Assembly: GCF_029960785.1 (NCBI RefSeq)
Contig: NZ_JASBQE010000002.1
Coordinates: 186,001 to 250,000, forward strand
Reading direction: 5' to 3'
DNA from: Polyangium sp. 15x6
Lineage (GTDB): Bacteria > Myxococcota_A > Polyangia > Polyangiales > Polyangiaceae
Length of the DNA stretch: 64,000 nt
Part shown: positions 15,870 to 24,559 of the stretch, piece after piece
Numbering within the stretch: position 1 is the first letter of the stretch
Layout: the number at the start of each line of letters is the position of its first letter
Translations under genes and position numbers: made by a program
Notes under the pieces: generated by a model
Seen by the model: the letters and a program-made list of their open reading frames with translations, nothing else
Database searches by the model: none
Told to the model about the DNA's origin: nothing

Positions 15870-16958
15870 ATGATTGCCAAGGCCCCCGATCGTGTCGATC
15901 AGCTCCAGGGCGTCCTCCTCGGCGCCGCCGTGGGTGATTCGCTCGGTTTGCCGCGGGAGGGCCTATCGCCCCAGCGGGCAGCACGAATGTATGGCTCTCG
16001 CCCGCTCGAGCACCGATTCCTGCTCGGCCGCGGCATGGCCAGCGACGACACGGAGCATGCATGTTTGACCGCGCAGGCGCTCCTCGCGGCGCCCGGGGAA
16101 GAGGACCGCTTCGCGCGAGCGCTCGCGTGGCGCCTGCGGGGCTGGCTCGCCGCAATGCCAGCCGCCGTCGGGTGGGCGACGCTCCGCTCCATCGTCAAAT
16201 TGTGGCTCGGCTTCTCGCCTCACGCGAGCGGAGTCTTTTCGGCGGGTAATGGCCCCGCGATGCGCGCGCCCGTGATCGGAGCATGCCTCGCGGATGACCA
16301 CGAGCGAATCGAAAGAATGATACGTGCATCGACGCGAATGACCCATACGGATCCGCGAGCCGAAGAGGGGGCGCTTGCCATCGCCCTGGCAGCGGCTCAC
16401 GGCGTGCGAGGTGGACCCCTCGGCGTCTCGCCCGGCGCCCTCCTCGACGAAATCGGGCAGCGTACGCGAGGCGAAGAGCTCCGGCGAGCGCTCGATCAAG
16501 TCGGCGAGCACCTCGCGCGCGGCACGACGGCTGCCGAATTCGCGCGAGCTCTCGGTTTTACGCGAGGCGTGAGCGGCTACATGCTCCACACGGTCCCCGC
16601 GGCGCTCTTCTGCTGGCTCTCGAGCCCCGGTGACGTCGAGCGCTCCGTGGAGGAGGTGATTCTGCTCGGCGGCGACGCGGATAGCACGGGCGCCATCGTG
16701 GGAGCGCTCTCCGGGGCCACGGCCGGAGCGAGCGCGATTCCGATCGCGTGGCTCGAGGGGCTCACGGATTTTCCTCGCTCGACGGCGTGGATGATGCAGC
16801 TCGGCGCGCGGCTCGCAGAGAGCTTCGGCGCGACGCGAACCGAAGGAGCGGGCCCCGGTCCGCTACCGCTGTTCTGGCCGGCAATCCCGATCCGGAACAT
16901 GCTTTTTCTAGCCGTGGCGCTCGCGCACGGATTCCGGCGGATGCTGCCGCCTTATTGA
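15870..16958 (+). CDS. ADP-ribosylglycohydrolase family protein
   Basis: This 362-residue protein of the DraG/ARH family removes ADP-ribose from proteins or small targets using two Mg ions. The N-terminal signature is LLGAAVGDSLG, with the first metal-binding motif ASDDTEHA near residue 63. TRMTHTDPRAEEGALA occurs near 153, and the second metal motif LGGDADSTGAIVGALSGA near 268 is complete. The hydrophobic C-terminus (NMLFLAVALAHGF) may be only a buried helix. It lies 172 bp after the helicase fusion on the same strand and may be co-expressed with it. The metal ligands look intact; the substrate is unknown. Confidence 0.9.
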   Translation: MIAKAPDRVDQLQGVLLGAAVGDSLGLPREGLSPQRAARMYGSRPLEHRFLLGRGMASDDTEHACLTAQALLAAPGEEDRFARALAWRLRGWLAAMPAAVGWATLRSIVKLWLGFSPHASGVFSAGNGPAMRAPVIGACLADDHERIERMIRASTRMTHTDPRAEEGALAIALAAAHGVRGGPLGVSPGALLDEIGQRTRGEELRRALDQVGEHLARGTTAAEFARALGFTRGVSGYMLHTVPAALFCWLSSPGDVERSVEEVILLGGDADSTGAIVGALSGATAGASAIPIAWLEGLTDFPRSTAWMMQLGARLAESFGATRTEGAGPGPLPLFWPAIPIRNMLFLAVALAHGFRRMLPPY

Positions 16959-17109
16959 ACCCGCGCCCTGGCAGGGATACGCGCGTAGCCCTGAGCCTCT
17001 GATGGTCCTGAGCATGGGGTACAGACCGGCTACCTGGGTAACAGGGTAGACCGGGAGCCTGGGTGACAGTTAGTTGCCCCACGGTCGACAGGTCTGACGA
17101 GACCTGGGC

Positions 17110-17298
17110 ATGCCCTGGAGGGAGAGCCGTGTCGTGGATGAGCGCATGCGCTTCATCGTGGCCGTCGCCGATGGTGACGAGTCGTTTACAGAGCTTTGTC
17201 GACGCTTCGAGATCAGCCGAAAGACTGGGTACAAGTGGGTCGAGCGATATGAGCAGTTCGGGCCCGCAGGGCTTGAGGACAAACTGTGCAACCGGGGC
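17110..17298 (+). pseudogene. Truncated IS481-type transposase
   Basis: The first 59 codons encode MPWRESRVVDERMRFIVAVA and then the helix-turn-helix ELCRRFEISRKTGYKWVERY, a typical IS481-family N-terminus. The rest of the transposase, including the DDE catalytic domain, is missing. After LEDKL the frame runs straight into the 21-bp repeat array. Upstream, at about 17016-17069, short GGGTNACAG and AGACCGG motifs recur and could be the old element end. No second IS end was found, so this is a dead fragment. Confidence 0.8.
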
Positions 17299-17743
17299 TT
17301 CGATCACGGACTCCACGCGTTCGATCTCGAACTCCACGCCTTCGATCTCGAACTCCACGCCTTCGATCACGGACTCCACGCCTTCGATCTCGAACTCCAC
17401 GCCTTCGATCTCGAACTCCACGCCTTCGATCTCGAACTCCACGCCTTCGATCTCGAACTCCACGCCTTCGATCTCGAACTCCACGCATTCGATCACGGAC
17501 ACCCGCGCCTTCGATCTCGGACTCCACGCGTTCGATCTCGAACTCCACGCCTTCGATCACGGACTCCACGCCTTCGATCACGGACTCCGCGCCTTCGATC
17601 ACGGACTCCACGCGTTCGATCTCGAACTCCGCGCGTTCGATCTCGAACTCCGCGCCTTCGATCACGGACACCTGCGCCTTCGATCACGGACACCCGCGCC
17701 TTCGATCACGGACACCCGCGCCTTCGATCTCGAGGAGCGCGCC
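17299..17743. repeat. Tandem array of twenty-one 21/22-bp units
   Basis: Twenty-one head-to-tail units start TTCGAT and follow two main types, TTCGATCTCGAACTCCACGCC (type 1, here quoted as its parts TTCGATCTCG + AACTCCACGCC) and TTCGATCACG + GACTCCACGCC. Seventeen units are 21 bp. Four (starting at 17488, 17657, 17679, 17701) are 22 bp and change the reading frame. The array is free of stops in several frames of both strands: the plus strand reads as HAFDLEL heptads and the minus strand as FEIEGVE heptads. It lies between the dead transposase and the SIR2 gene. There are no spacers, so it is not CRISPR. Confidence 0.9.
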
Positions 17744-17831
17744 CTGCGTGCTCCCGGCGTGGGGCCACATGGTTGTTCTCTCCGAGCGCCAGATCCTCTA
17801 GGCTGAAATCTTACACACTTTGGGAGGCGCC

Positions 17832-19682
17832 ATGGTCATCCCGCTCGATCTGGTCCGCGCTGTACGTGAACATCGCCTCGTCCCCTTCGTGGGCGCGGGC
17901 GTGAGCTCAGGTGTCAAGCGAGGCCTCTTCCCCACGTGGGGCAAGCTCCTCGAGATGATGGCCGCCGAGCTCGAAGCGCAGGCGAACCACGCCGAGGGCC
18001 AGGAAGTCCGCCGCCTCATGAAAGCCGAGGACTACCTCGGCGCGGCGGAGCGCGGGCTGCGGCATCTCAAAGCCTATCGCTTCAACCGCTTCTTGCGCGG
18101 CGTCTTTCGCAAGCGGCGGCCTGCCGACCTCGATCTCTCCGTCGTCGAGGCGCTCTGGAGCCTGCGTCCGCCCCTCGTGATCACCACGAACTACGACGAC
18201 GTCCTGCGCTGGGCCGGTCCCGCGGACGCGGAGATGCTGGGGAACGACCAGGAAGACGAGCTCGCGCTGCTCCCGGAGGCGAGCGCCGAGTGGCCTTTCG
18301 TCTGGCATCTGCACGGGACCATCCAGCGCCTCTCGACGCTGATCCTCGCGGGATCGGATTACAAGTCCCTCTATGGCGGCGACGGGGAGCGCGCCCGGAG
18401 GTACGAGGCCGCGCTCTTCCAGCTCAACGCGCAGCTCGCCAATCGCCCCTTCCTGTACGTGGGCTTCAGCCTGAGCGACCCTTACGTGCTCCAGCAGATC
18501 GCCGACGTCCTCAAGATCTCGAAAGGCAAGGGAGCGCCGAGCTTCGCGCTCATGAAGAAGGGCCAAGGCGACGCGTCCGCGCTCTGGTTCAACTACAACA
18601 TCCAGCTCATCGAATACGAGGATCATGGCCCGCCGCTCGCGGCGATGCTCCGGGAGATCAGCCGCCTTTCGTTCGACGCGCAGGCCACTTCGGCGTCGCT
18701 CGTCGCCGAGGGCACGACGAAGCTCGCTCGGGAATCGGCGCCGTTCGTCCCACGTCCTCAGCTCGAGGCCGAGATCACCCGCGCGCTCCGCGGCAGTCGC
18801 AGGCTCCTTTTGCTCGCGCCTCGCAAGGGAGGGGCACGGACGCTCGCGCGCACGATTGCCGAAAAGGAGTTCGGGGAACGCGTGACGTGGCTCCTGCCGC
18901 CCAACGTCCCGAGCTGCACCGAAGCCGAGTATTTCGCGAGCTTGTCGGGTGATCCCTCGGTGAACGGCTTCCTCAAGCTCGAGCAATGGCTCTCGGAGCG
19001 CGCGCGGGCGCTCGGCGGGGAGCACCTCGTCGTGGTGCGGCACGACGGGGGGCCGATCGAGCATTTGATGACCCTCGGCAATGCGCTGCGTCGACTCGTG
19101 GAGAACCCGGGGCGCGGCGTGGGGGCCGCGCGATTCTACGTCCTCGTCGCGGGAGAATCCGCCTGCGCATCGCTACGGCTGGACACGGCGACGCTCTCGC
19201 TCTTTTCGGGCGCGCCCTCGCGGCACGTGCCGCCGCTCTCCGTGGACGAGGTGCGCGCGCTGCTCGGACAACGTGGCGTGGACGTGGGGTTCGCGGAGGG
19301 CGTGCACGCGGCGACGGGGGGTTTGCCCGGGCTCGTGCAGGAGGCGCTCGGGGGGGAAGGGTCGCTCGAGCGCGAGGCGCTGACGCAGAGGCTCGCGCGG
19401 AGCCCGTCGGTGCGCGGCATTTTGCGTACGCGGCTCGCGGAGGATGACCGGGCGAACCGGAGCCCGGCGCGGCATGCGCGCACGGTCCTGCAAAACCTGC
19501 TCGCGGACAAGGGGGCGCGCAGGCTCGACGATACGGACGACGATTTGAAGTATCCGGAGGTGCGCCTCTATTACGACGGGCTCGTGGTGAGCGCGGAGGG
19601 CAGCGGAGAGACGGTCTTCCGGTGCGAGGCGGTGCGGATCGCGGCGGAGCGGACATTCACGCTGGAGCAGGGGGCCGTGTGA
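17832..19682 (+). CDS. SIR2-domain protein with degenerate P-loop ATPase C-terminus
   Basis: This 616-residue protein starts at the ATG with GGGAGG six bases upstream; a TTG four codons earlier is less likely. Residues 10-260 form a SIR2-like NAD-binding domain: FVGAGVSSG (19-27), TTNYDDVL (118-125), WHLHG (158-162, with the likely catalytic His) and GFSLSDP (211-217). Many bacterial proteins of this kind are NAD-degrading antiphage effectors. From about residue 305 an ATPase-like region starts (FVPRPQLEAEITRAL) with LAPRKGGARTLA where Walker A should be; the Gly-Lys-Thr core is altered, so nucleotide hydrolysis is doubtful. Its stop overlaps the start of the WD40 membrane protein, so the two are translated as a pair. 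Confidence 0.9.
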   Translation: MVIPLDLVRAVREHRLVPFVGAGVSSGVKRGLFPTWGKLLEMMAAELEAQANHAEGQEVRRLMKAEDYLGAAERGLRHLKAYRFNRFLRGVFRKRRPADLDLSVVEALWSLRPPLVITTNYDDVLRWAGPADAEMLGNDQEDELALLPEASAEWPFVWHLHGTIQRLSTLILAGSDYKSLYGGDGERARRYEAALFQLNAQLANRPFLYVGFSLSDPYVLQQIADVLKISKGKGAPSFALMKKGQGDASALWFNYNIQLIEYEDHGPPLAAMLREISRLSFDAQATSASLVAEGTTKLARESAPFVPRPQLEAEITRALRGSRRLLLLAPRKGGARTLARTIAEKEFGERVTWLLPPNVPSCTEAEYFASLSGDPSVNGFLKLEQWLSERARALGGEHLVVVRHDGGPIEHLMTLGNALRRLVENPGRGVGAARFYVLVAGESACASLRLDTATLSLFSGAPSRHVPPLSVDEVRALLGQRGVDVGFAEGVHAATGGLPGLVQEALGGEGSLEREALTQRLARSPSVRGILRTRLAEDDRANRSPARHARTVLQNLLADKGARRLDDTDDDLKYPEVRLYYDGLVVSAEGSGETVFRCEAVRIAAERTFTLEQGAV

Positions 19683-22600
19683 GGCGGTGGGGGGCAGCGC
19701 TCGCGATGTGCGCGGCCACGACATGGGGCCACGCGGCGCGGGCGGAGAAGGCGGCCGACGACGCACAGGAGCTCGTGCCCGGCGGCGAGCCGGCGTCGGT
19801 GCTCGAGGGGGTGGATTGGCTGCCCTTCTGGAGCAACAGTGTCGTCGCTTGGAGCCCGGACGGGCGCATGCTGGCGACGGCGCAGGGATTCGACGTCCAC
19901 ACGATCCGTCTGTGGGACCTCGCGACCGGACGAGAAGTGAGGCGCTGGAGCGTGCAGGGCAGCGGCGCCGTCGAGCGGCTGGAATGGAGGCCCGACGGTC
20001 ACACCCTCGTCCTGACGTCGGCCAAGGGGAATGCGATCGCCTGGGACAAGGACACGGGCATGAGCTCGGAAATCGAGGTCCCGGCCCCCAACGTCGCGGC
20101 CGCCGAACGCTTGAAAGACGTCCGCGTCGACGTATCCCTCGATGGGAAGAAGACGACGACCCTCCAGGTGATCGCGTTCGACGGAGGCAACCTGTACGCG
20201 ACGGAGGCTCTGGAGGACAAGACCCTCATCGTCGGCCATGACGACAACGTCGTCCTTCGTTCGATTCCCTCGGTGGGCCAACCCGTTCAGTTCGATCCGA
20301 CGGGCCGTACGATCCTCATTGGCACCACGATCTGGGACATCCCTTCGGGTTCGGTCCAGACCCGGCTGCGCACGAGGCCGCTCGGCGCGGAGCTCGCGTT
20401 CCTCGGAAATGGCGATCGCCTCGCCGTGGGTCAATCCGATGGGACGGTATGGCTCTGGGACATGGACCGGGGCATTCCGACCCGCATCCTCCCCGGGGAT
20501 GGGTATCAGGTCTTCGACATCGAGGATCTCACGCGGTTCGCCAAATGCTCCACGTGCATCGCCGTGAGTTATTACAACGGGGTCATCCGCGTCCTCGACA
20601 CCACGACGGGCCGTGATGTCTTCGAGCCGGTTCGCGGGGATGGGACGTCGCGGCTGCACTTCGAGCCGCGCTCCATGGAGCTCGTGGCGGAGAATGGGTA
20701 CCAGGTGAATGTATGGGCCCCTGGCGCAGCTCCCTCCACGATCGACATGGGCCAGGGTTTCCCGGTGTTCCTCGCCTCTGCGTTGTCCCCACGCGCGCCG
20801 GTCCTCGCGGTCAGGCAGGCGGAATCGGGACACATCACGCTCTGGGGTATCTCCTCGCGCCAGAAAAAGACGACGCTCCTCACGGAAAACTCCGGCTCGG
20901 CGCTGGCCTGGAGCCCTGACGGCCGTACGCTCGAGGTCGGCTACGCCGGGATCTCCCGCATCGAGCGGTGGGACGCGGAGGCGGGCCAGAAGCTCTCGAC
21001 GCTCGAAACGGACGCGCCCGTCGTGGCGCTTGCATTCCACGCAGATGGCCGGCTCCTCGCGGGAGGTTGCCAGAACGGAGCCATCGAAGTCTGGTCCGCC
21101 GCTCCGGGCCCCACGGTATGGAAGGAGCAAGTCCATCGGGCCGCCATCCATTCGATGGCATTCCACCCGACCAAGCACCTCCTTGCGTCGTCCGGGGATG
21201 GCCTTGTCGCCGCACACGACGTGAGCACCGCTCGGTCCGAGAAGCGTATTTTCCTTGGCGGCCCGACCGGGTGGGTCGGCGTGGACGAACGGGGCCTGGT
21301 GCATCGCCGCGATCCCGGCGGATTCGTTCAGCGGCTGGACAAGGACGGCACCTTGCACCCCGTCTTGCCTCCCATGACGGCCCCTTCTTCCCTGAGCATC
21401 AGCCAATGGCAGGTCAAAGGCGAGCCCGGGGACGGCCCCGATGCGATCGGAGAGAAGAGCAGCGCGACCAGCGTCCTCGAGGTCGTCGTCGAGAACAACG
21501 GCGCAGGCCCTGCGTACTGGGTGACACTCGAAATGGTGGACACGCGCAAGGGCCTCATGCTGCTCGATCCGCCGACGATCCCGCGCCTCGAGCCGAGGAC
21601 GTCGGCGACGCTGCACGCGAGAATGTCCTGGAGCGCCCCGAATGCAGGCGAGACGCCATCGGCGCCGATTCGCTTCCACATCAAGGACGCCCTCGGCACG
21701 TCCCTGCCCTTCTCGACGAACGTCAATGTTCGCGCACCGCGCCTCGTGTACGAGGCCCTCGACGTTTCCGGCGACACGGTCCGATTCACCTTGTCGAACG
21801 AGGGGAACCAGATAAGCGGTCCGCTCACCATCGAAGCGTCCTTCATCGACGGCCAAAGAAAGGAATCCGCGCAGCGCCCGGGGGTCCCGAGCATCCCTGG
21901 TGGAGACTCGGTCGAGATCAGCTTCGCCATTCCCACGGGCATGGGGCGAGACCAGCCTTTCACCCTCGAGCTCTCGGCGAAAACCGACGTGGCGAGCCAC
22001 TGGCCCCGTCATCCCCGGCGCACATGGTCGAGCCGATTCGACAATCTCCGCCCTTCCCTCCCCATCGCCCTTTACGGCGCCATCGGCCTCGGCGCCCTCC
22101 TCCTCGCCGCCGCGGTCATGTACGCCCGCATCTACAAGAATCCGCTCGTCGTCCGGGCGACCCTGGAGCCCATGTCTCTCCAGCGGTATCCCCTTGGCGA
22201 GATCGCGAACGTCGACCGCGCGCTCTTGCGCGCCAAGCGCCGCGACCCCGCGCTGACCGCCGCGGGCATCTCCAAGGAGCGCTGGAGAAACGCGATGTTG
22301 GCCGCCCAATCCGGGGACGGCGCGCTCGCGGGCTTCTCCGACGCCGTGGGCGCGGTCCTCGGTGATTGCCTCGACGATCTTCCCGAAAACGTCTCCGCGC
22401 GGACCCTCAAGCTCCCGCCGCTCGTCCTACGTTTCGCCCAGGAGACGGCGCTCGTCGCGATCACGGGCGGCGATCTCGAAGAAGGCGCCACACGCAAGCT
22501 CGCGGCGGCCGTACATCAGGGCGGTCGCGGCCCACGGCAAGCGCTCGCGCTCGATTTCACGAAATCGCAACGCATGGCCGACGCCCTGCGCGAGCTGCCC

Positions 22601-23767
22601 GGCGTGCGGTTCGTCGTGCTCTCCGCGGATCGATTGCGCGACCTCCTCCTCGCCGAGCGCCCGAGCGCCGTCCTCGAACAATCGCTCCGCGAGCAGCTCG
22701 AGGTCGCCGACCTCTCGCCCTACCAGACCGCGTCCGGCGTCGAGCAAGACGCGCTCTTCTTCGGGCGCGAGCGCGAGATCCGCACCATCGCCGATCGGTC
22801 GCTCCGGAACTTCATCCTCGTCGGCGCGCGGCAGATGGGCAAATCCGCCCTCCTCCAGGCGCTGAACCGCCGCCTCAAGGCGCGCGAGGACGTCGACGTC
22901 CATTACATCACGCTCGCGGGCAGTGATCTCGTCCATCACATTCGCGACCACTTCGATCCAGGCGTCGAGCCCATCGAGGCGACTCCCAGCGCCTTCGCCA
23001 AGGTCGCAGCGGGCACGAAGGACAGGCCGCGCCTCTTCCTGCTCGACGAGGCCGACCAGTTCGTCGCAGAGGACACGCGACGTGATCACGCCATCACGCA
23101 GGTCATGCGCAAACTCGCGCAGGACGGCCTCGCCCATTTCGTCCTCGCGGGCTTCTGGGATCTCTACGCGGCCACCTGGCTCGACGCCAAGCACCCGCTG
23201 CTCAACTTCGCCGAGCTCATCCGCCTCGGCCCGCTCGACGACACCGCGGCGACCGATCTCGCGACGAAGCCCATGGCCTCGCTGGGCCTCCGCTGGGACA
23301 GCCCCGAGACGGTCGCCTCGCTCGTGCGTGGCGCGGGCTATCGAGCGAACCTCATCGTGCTCGCGTGCAAGGCGCTGATCGAGTCCCTCGACGTATCGAC
23401 ACGCGTGCTCACGGCCGAGCGGCTCGCGGGCGTCGTGCGGAGCAACAAGGATTTACGCGAGCAGCTCCGGGTCCTGCGCAAGAACATCTACGCGCCGCTG
23501 CATCGAGCCATCGTGTACCAGGCACTCCTCCTCGAGGAGCCGACGCGCGACGGGCTCCTCGCGGCGCTGCGGGAGCGTGGCTTCGAGGTATCACGCGTCT
23601 CCTTCGATCAGGCCCTCGAACTCCTGGAGCTCGCTTACGTCATCGTGGTGGATCCGGAAGGGAGGGTTGATTTTCCCGTGCCCTGGGTCCGCGCGCAGCT
23701 CGTACGCGACGGGCGCCCCGAGGACCTGCTCGAGGAGGAGATGGAGGAGCATCGGAAGCTCGGGTAG
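19679..23767 (+). CDS. Secreted WD40 propeller - membrane helix - cytosolic ATPase protein
   Basis: The 1362-residue protein starts at GTG (19679-19681), overlapping the SIR2 stop as GTGA. It begins with a signal peptide, MRRWGAALAMCAATTWGHAA. A WD40 beta-propeller follows (about residues 30-560; VVAWSPDGRMLATAQ, IRLWDLATGR, LAWSPDGRTLEVGY), then an Ig/CARDB-like beta region (570-785) and a membrane helix (about 792-815; ALYGAIGLGALLLAAAVMYA). The C-terminal half is predicted to be cytosolic, with an AAA/STAND-like ATPase: GARQMGKSALLQ near 1048, LFLLDEAD near 1117. The propeller should therefore face the periplasm and the ATPase the SIR2 partner. A transmembrane sensor/switch is a reasonable inference. 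Confidence 0.9.
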   Translation: MRRWGAALAMCAATTWGHAARAEKAADDAQELVPGGEPASVLEGVDWLPFWSNSVVAWSPDGRMLATAQGFDVHTIRLWDLATGREVRRWSVQGSGAVERLEWRPDGHTLVLTSAKGNAIAWDKDTGMSSEIEVPAPNVAAAERLKDVRVDVSLDGKKTTTLQVIAFDGGNLYATEALEDKTLIVGHDDNVVLRSIPSVGQPVQFDPTGRTILIGTTIWDIPSGSVQTRLRTRPLGAELAFLGNGDRLAVGQSDGTVWLWDMDRGIPTRILPGDGYQVFDIEDLTRFAKCSTCIAVSYYNGVIRVLDTTTGRDVFEPVRGDGTSRLHFEPRSMELVAENGYQVNVWAPGAAPSTIDMGQGFPVFLASALSPRAPVLAVRQAESGHITLWGISSRQKKTTLLTENSGSALAWSPDGRTLEVGYAGISRIERWDAEAGQKLSTLETDAPVVALAFHADGRLLAGGCQNGAIEVWSAAPGPTVWKEQVHRAAIHSMAFHPTKHLLASSGDGLVAAHDVSTARSEKRIFLGGPTGWVGVDERGLVHRRDPGGFVQRLDKDGTLHPVLPPMTAPSSLSISQWQVKGEPGDGPDAIGEKSSATSVLEVVVENNGAGPAYWVTLEMVDTRKGLMLLDPPTIPRLEPRTSATLHARMSWSAPNAGETPSAPIRFHIKDALGTSLPFSTNVNVRAPRLVYEALDVSGDTVRFTLSNEGNQISGPLTIEASFIDGQRKESAQRPGVPSIPGGDSVEISFAIPTGMGRDQPFTLELSAKTDVASHWPRHPRRTWSSRFDNLRPSLPIALYGAIGLGALLLAAAVMYARIYKNPLVVRATLEPMSLQRYPLGEIANVDRALLRAKRRDPALTAAGISKERWRNAMLAAQSGDGALAGFSDAVGAVLGDCLDDLPENVSARTLKLPPLVLRFAQETALVAITGGDLEEGATRKLAAAVHQGGRGPRQALALDFTKSQRMADALRELPGVRFVVLSADRLRDLLLAERPSAVLEQSLREQLEVADLSPYQTASGVEQDALFFGREREIRTIADRSLRNFILVGARQMGKSALLQALNRRLKAREDVDVHYITLAGSDLVHHIRDHFDPGVEPIEATPSAFAKVAAGTKDRPRLFLLDEADQFVAEDTRRDHAITQVMRKLAQDGLAHFVLAGFWDLYAATWLDAKHPLLNFAELIRLGPLDDTAATDLATKPMASLGLRWDSPETVASLVRGAGYRANLIVLACKALIESLDVSTRVLTAERLAGVVRSNKDLREQLRVLRKNIYAPLHRAIVYQALLLEEPTRDGLLAALRERGFEVSRVSFDQALELLELAYVIVVDPEGRVDFPVPWVRAQLVRDGRPEDLLEEEMEEHRKLG

Positions 23768-24012
23768 CGCGCCGCTCCCGAAGGACCTGCGGGCGAATCA
23801 CACGCCGCGGAGCAGGCGTCGCGCGGCCCGGGGCCGAGCTCTCCCCTGTTCGCGTTCTGCTTTCTCGTCTCGATGGGCAGAAGAAGGCGCCATCCGCGAC
23901 GACGGCGAACACCTCTGTTCGCATTTTTCCGTCTCGGTTGACCGGCCGAACGGGTTCCGCTCATCCTCTGCGCGCCGAGAGAAGACCACCGTAACGTAAG
24001 GAGATGCCGAGC

Positions 24013-24429
24013 ATGGAATCGAAGAGCCGGATGATCGCTTTTTTCCCCGCAGCCCTGGCGCTTGCACTGACTGGTTTCGTGGTTGGCTGTAGCAAGTCGG
24101 AGCCGGCTTCGGGTTCGGGGGCGCCCACCGCGTCCGCGGCCGGCGCGTCGGCTCCGGCGAGCAACGCCTGCGACGTCGCTGCCTTCGAGAAGGAGCAAGA
24201 CGAGAAGGGCCGCCAGAGCCACACGCCGAGGAAGCTCTCCGGCTGCAAGTTCGAGTCGTATACCCCGGGCACCAAGACGGCGAGGTTCGCGGGCAATGGC
24301 AAGATGAAGCTGTCCTGCGTGAACATCCCCAAGCCGGAGATGGAGGTCGGCGACCTCGCGGACATCGAAGGCAAAGAGGACAGCGCCGGTTTCGTCACCC
24401 TCTACAACTGTGTCGTGACGAAGAAGTGA
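24013..24429 (+). CDS. Small lipoprotein of unknown function
   Basis: This 138-residue lipoprotein has the N-terminus MESKSRMIAFFPAAL followed by the lipobox FVVGC. An Ala/Ser/Pro/Gly linker and a compact C-terminal domain with four more cysteines (NACDV, SGCKF, LSCVN, YNCVV) follow, which could form two disulfides. I chose the second ATG because AAGGAG lies nine bases before it but touches the first ATG at 24004. The 245 bp upstream hold nothing else that I can support. The product should be anchored in the cell envelope; its role is unknown. Confidence 0.75.
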   Translation: MESKSRMIAFFPAALALALTGFVVGCSKSEPASGSGAPTASAAGASAPASNACDVAAFEKEQDEKGRQSHTPRKLSGCKFESYTPGTKTARFAGNGKMKLSCVNIPKPEMEVGDLADIEGKEDSAGFVTLYNCVVTKK

Positions 24430-24559
24430 CGTACCGCCGAAGGCCGCGCAGCGCCCGGAGGACCGAGGCGCCACGCGGCCTTCTCGATGGGGGGATGCGC
24501 AGGGGCGGGTCGGCGGATCCCCGGCAAGCACGCCGCTCGGCGCGTGGTAATGTCGCGGC

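Noticed and set aside
16762-17502. Minus-strand coiled-coil protein of heptads FEIEGVE
   Set aside because: The frame exists but runs from the repeat array into the antisense of the ADP-ribosylglycohydrolase; no ribosome site. Kept only as a property of the repeat.
17299-17743. CRISPR array
   Set aside because: Units are contiguous with no spacers, period 21-22 bp, and there are no cas genes.
19571-22309. Open frame of 912 codons on the minus strand opposite the WD40 gene
   Set aside because: It is antisense to a gene with clear domains; high GC with strong third-position bias leaves the opposite frame open. Its product is low-complexity Arg/Gly/Ala.
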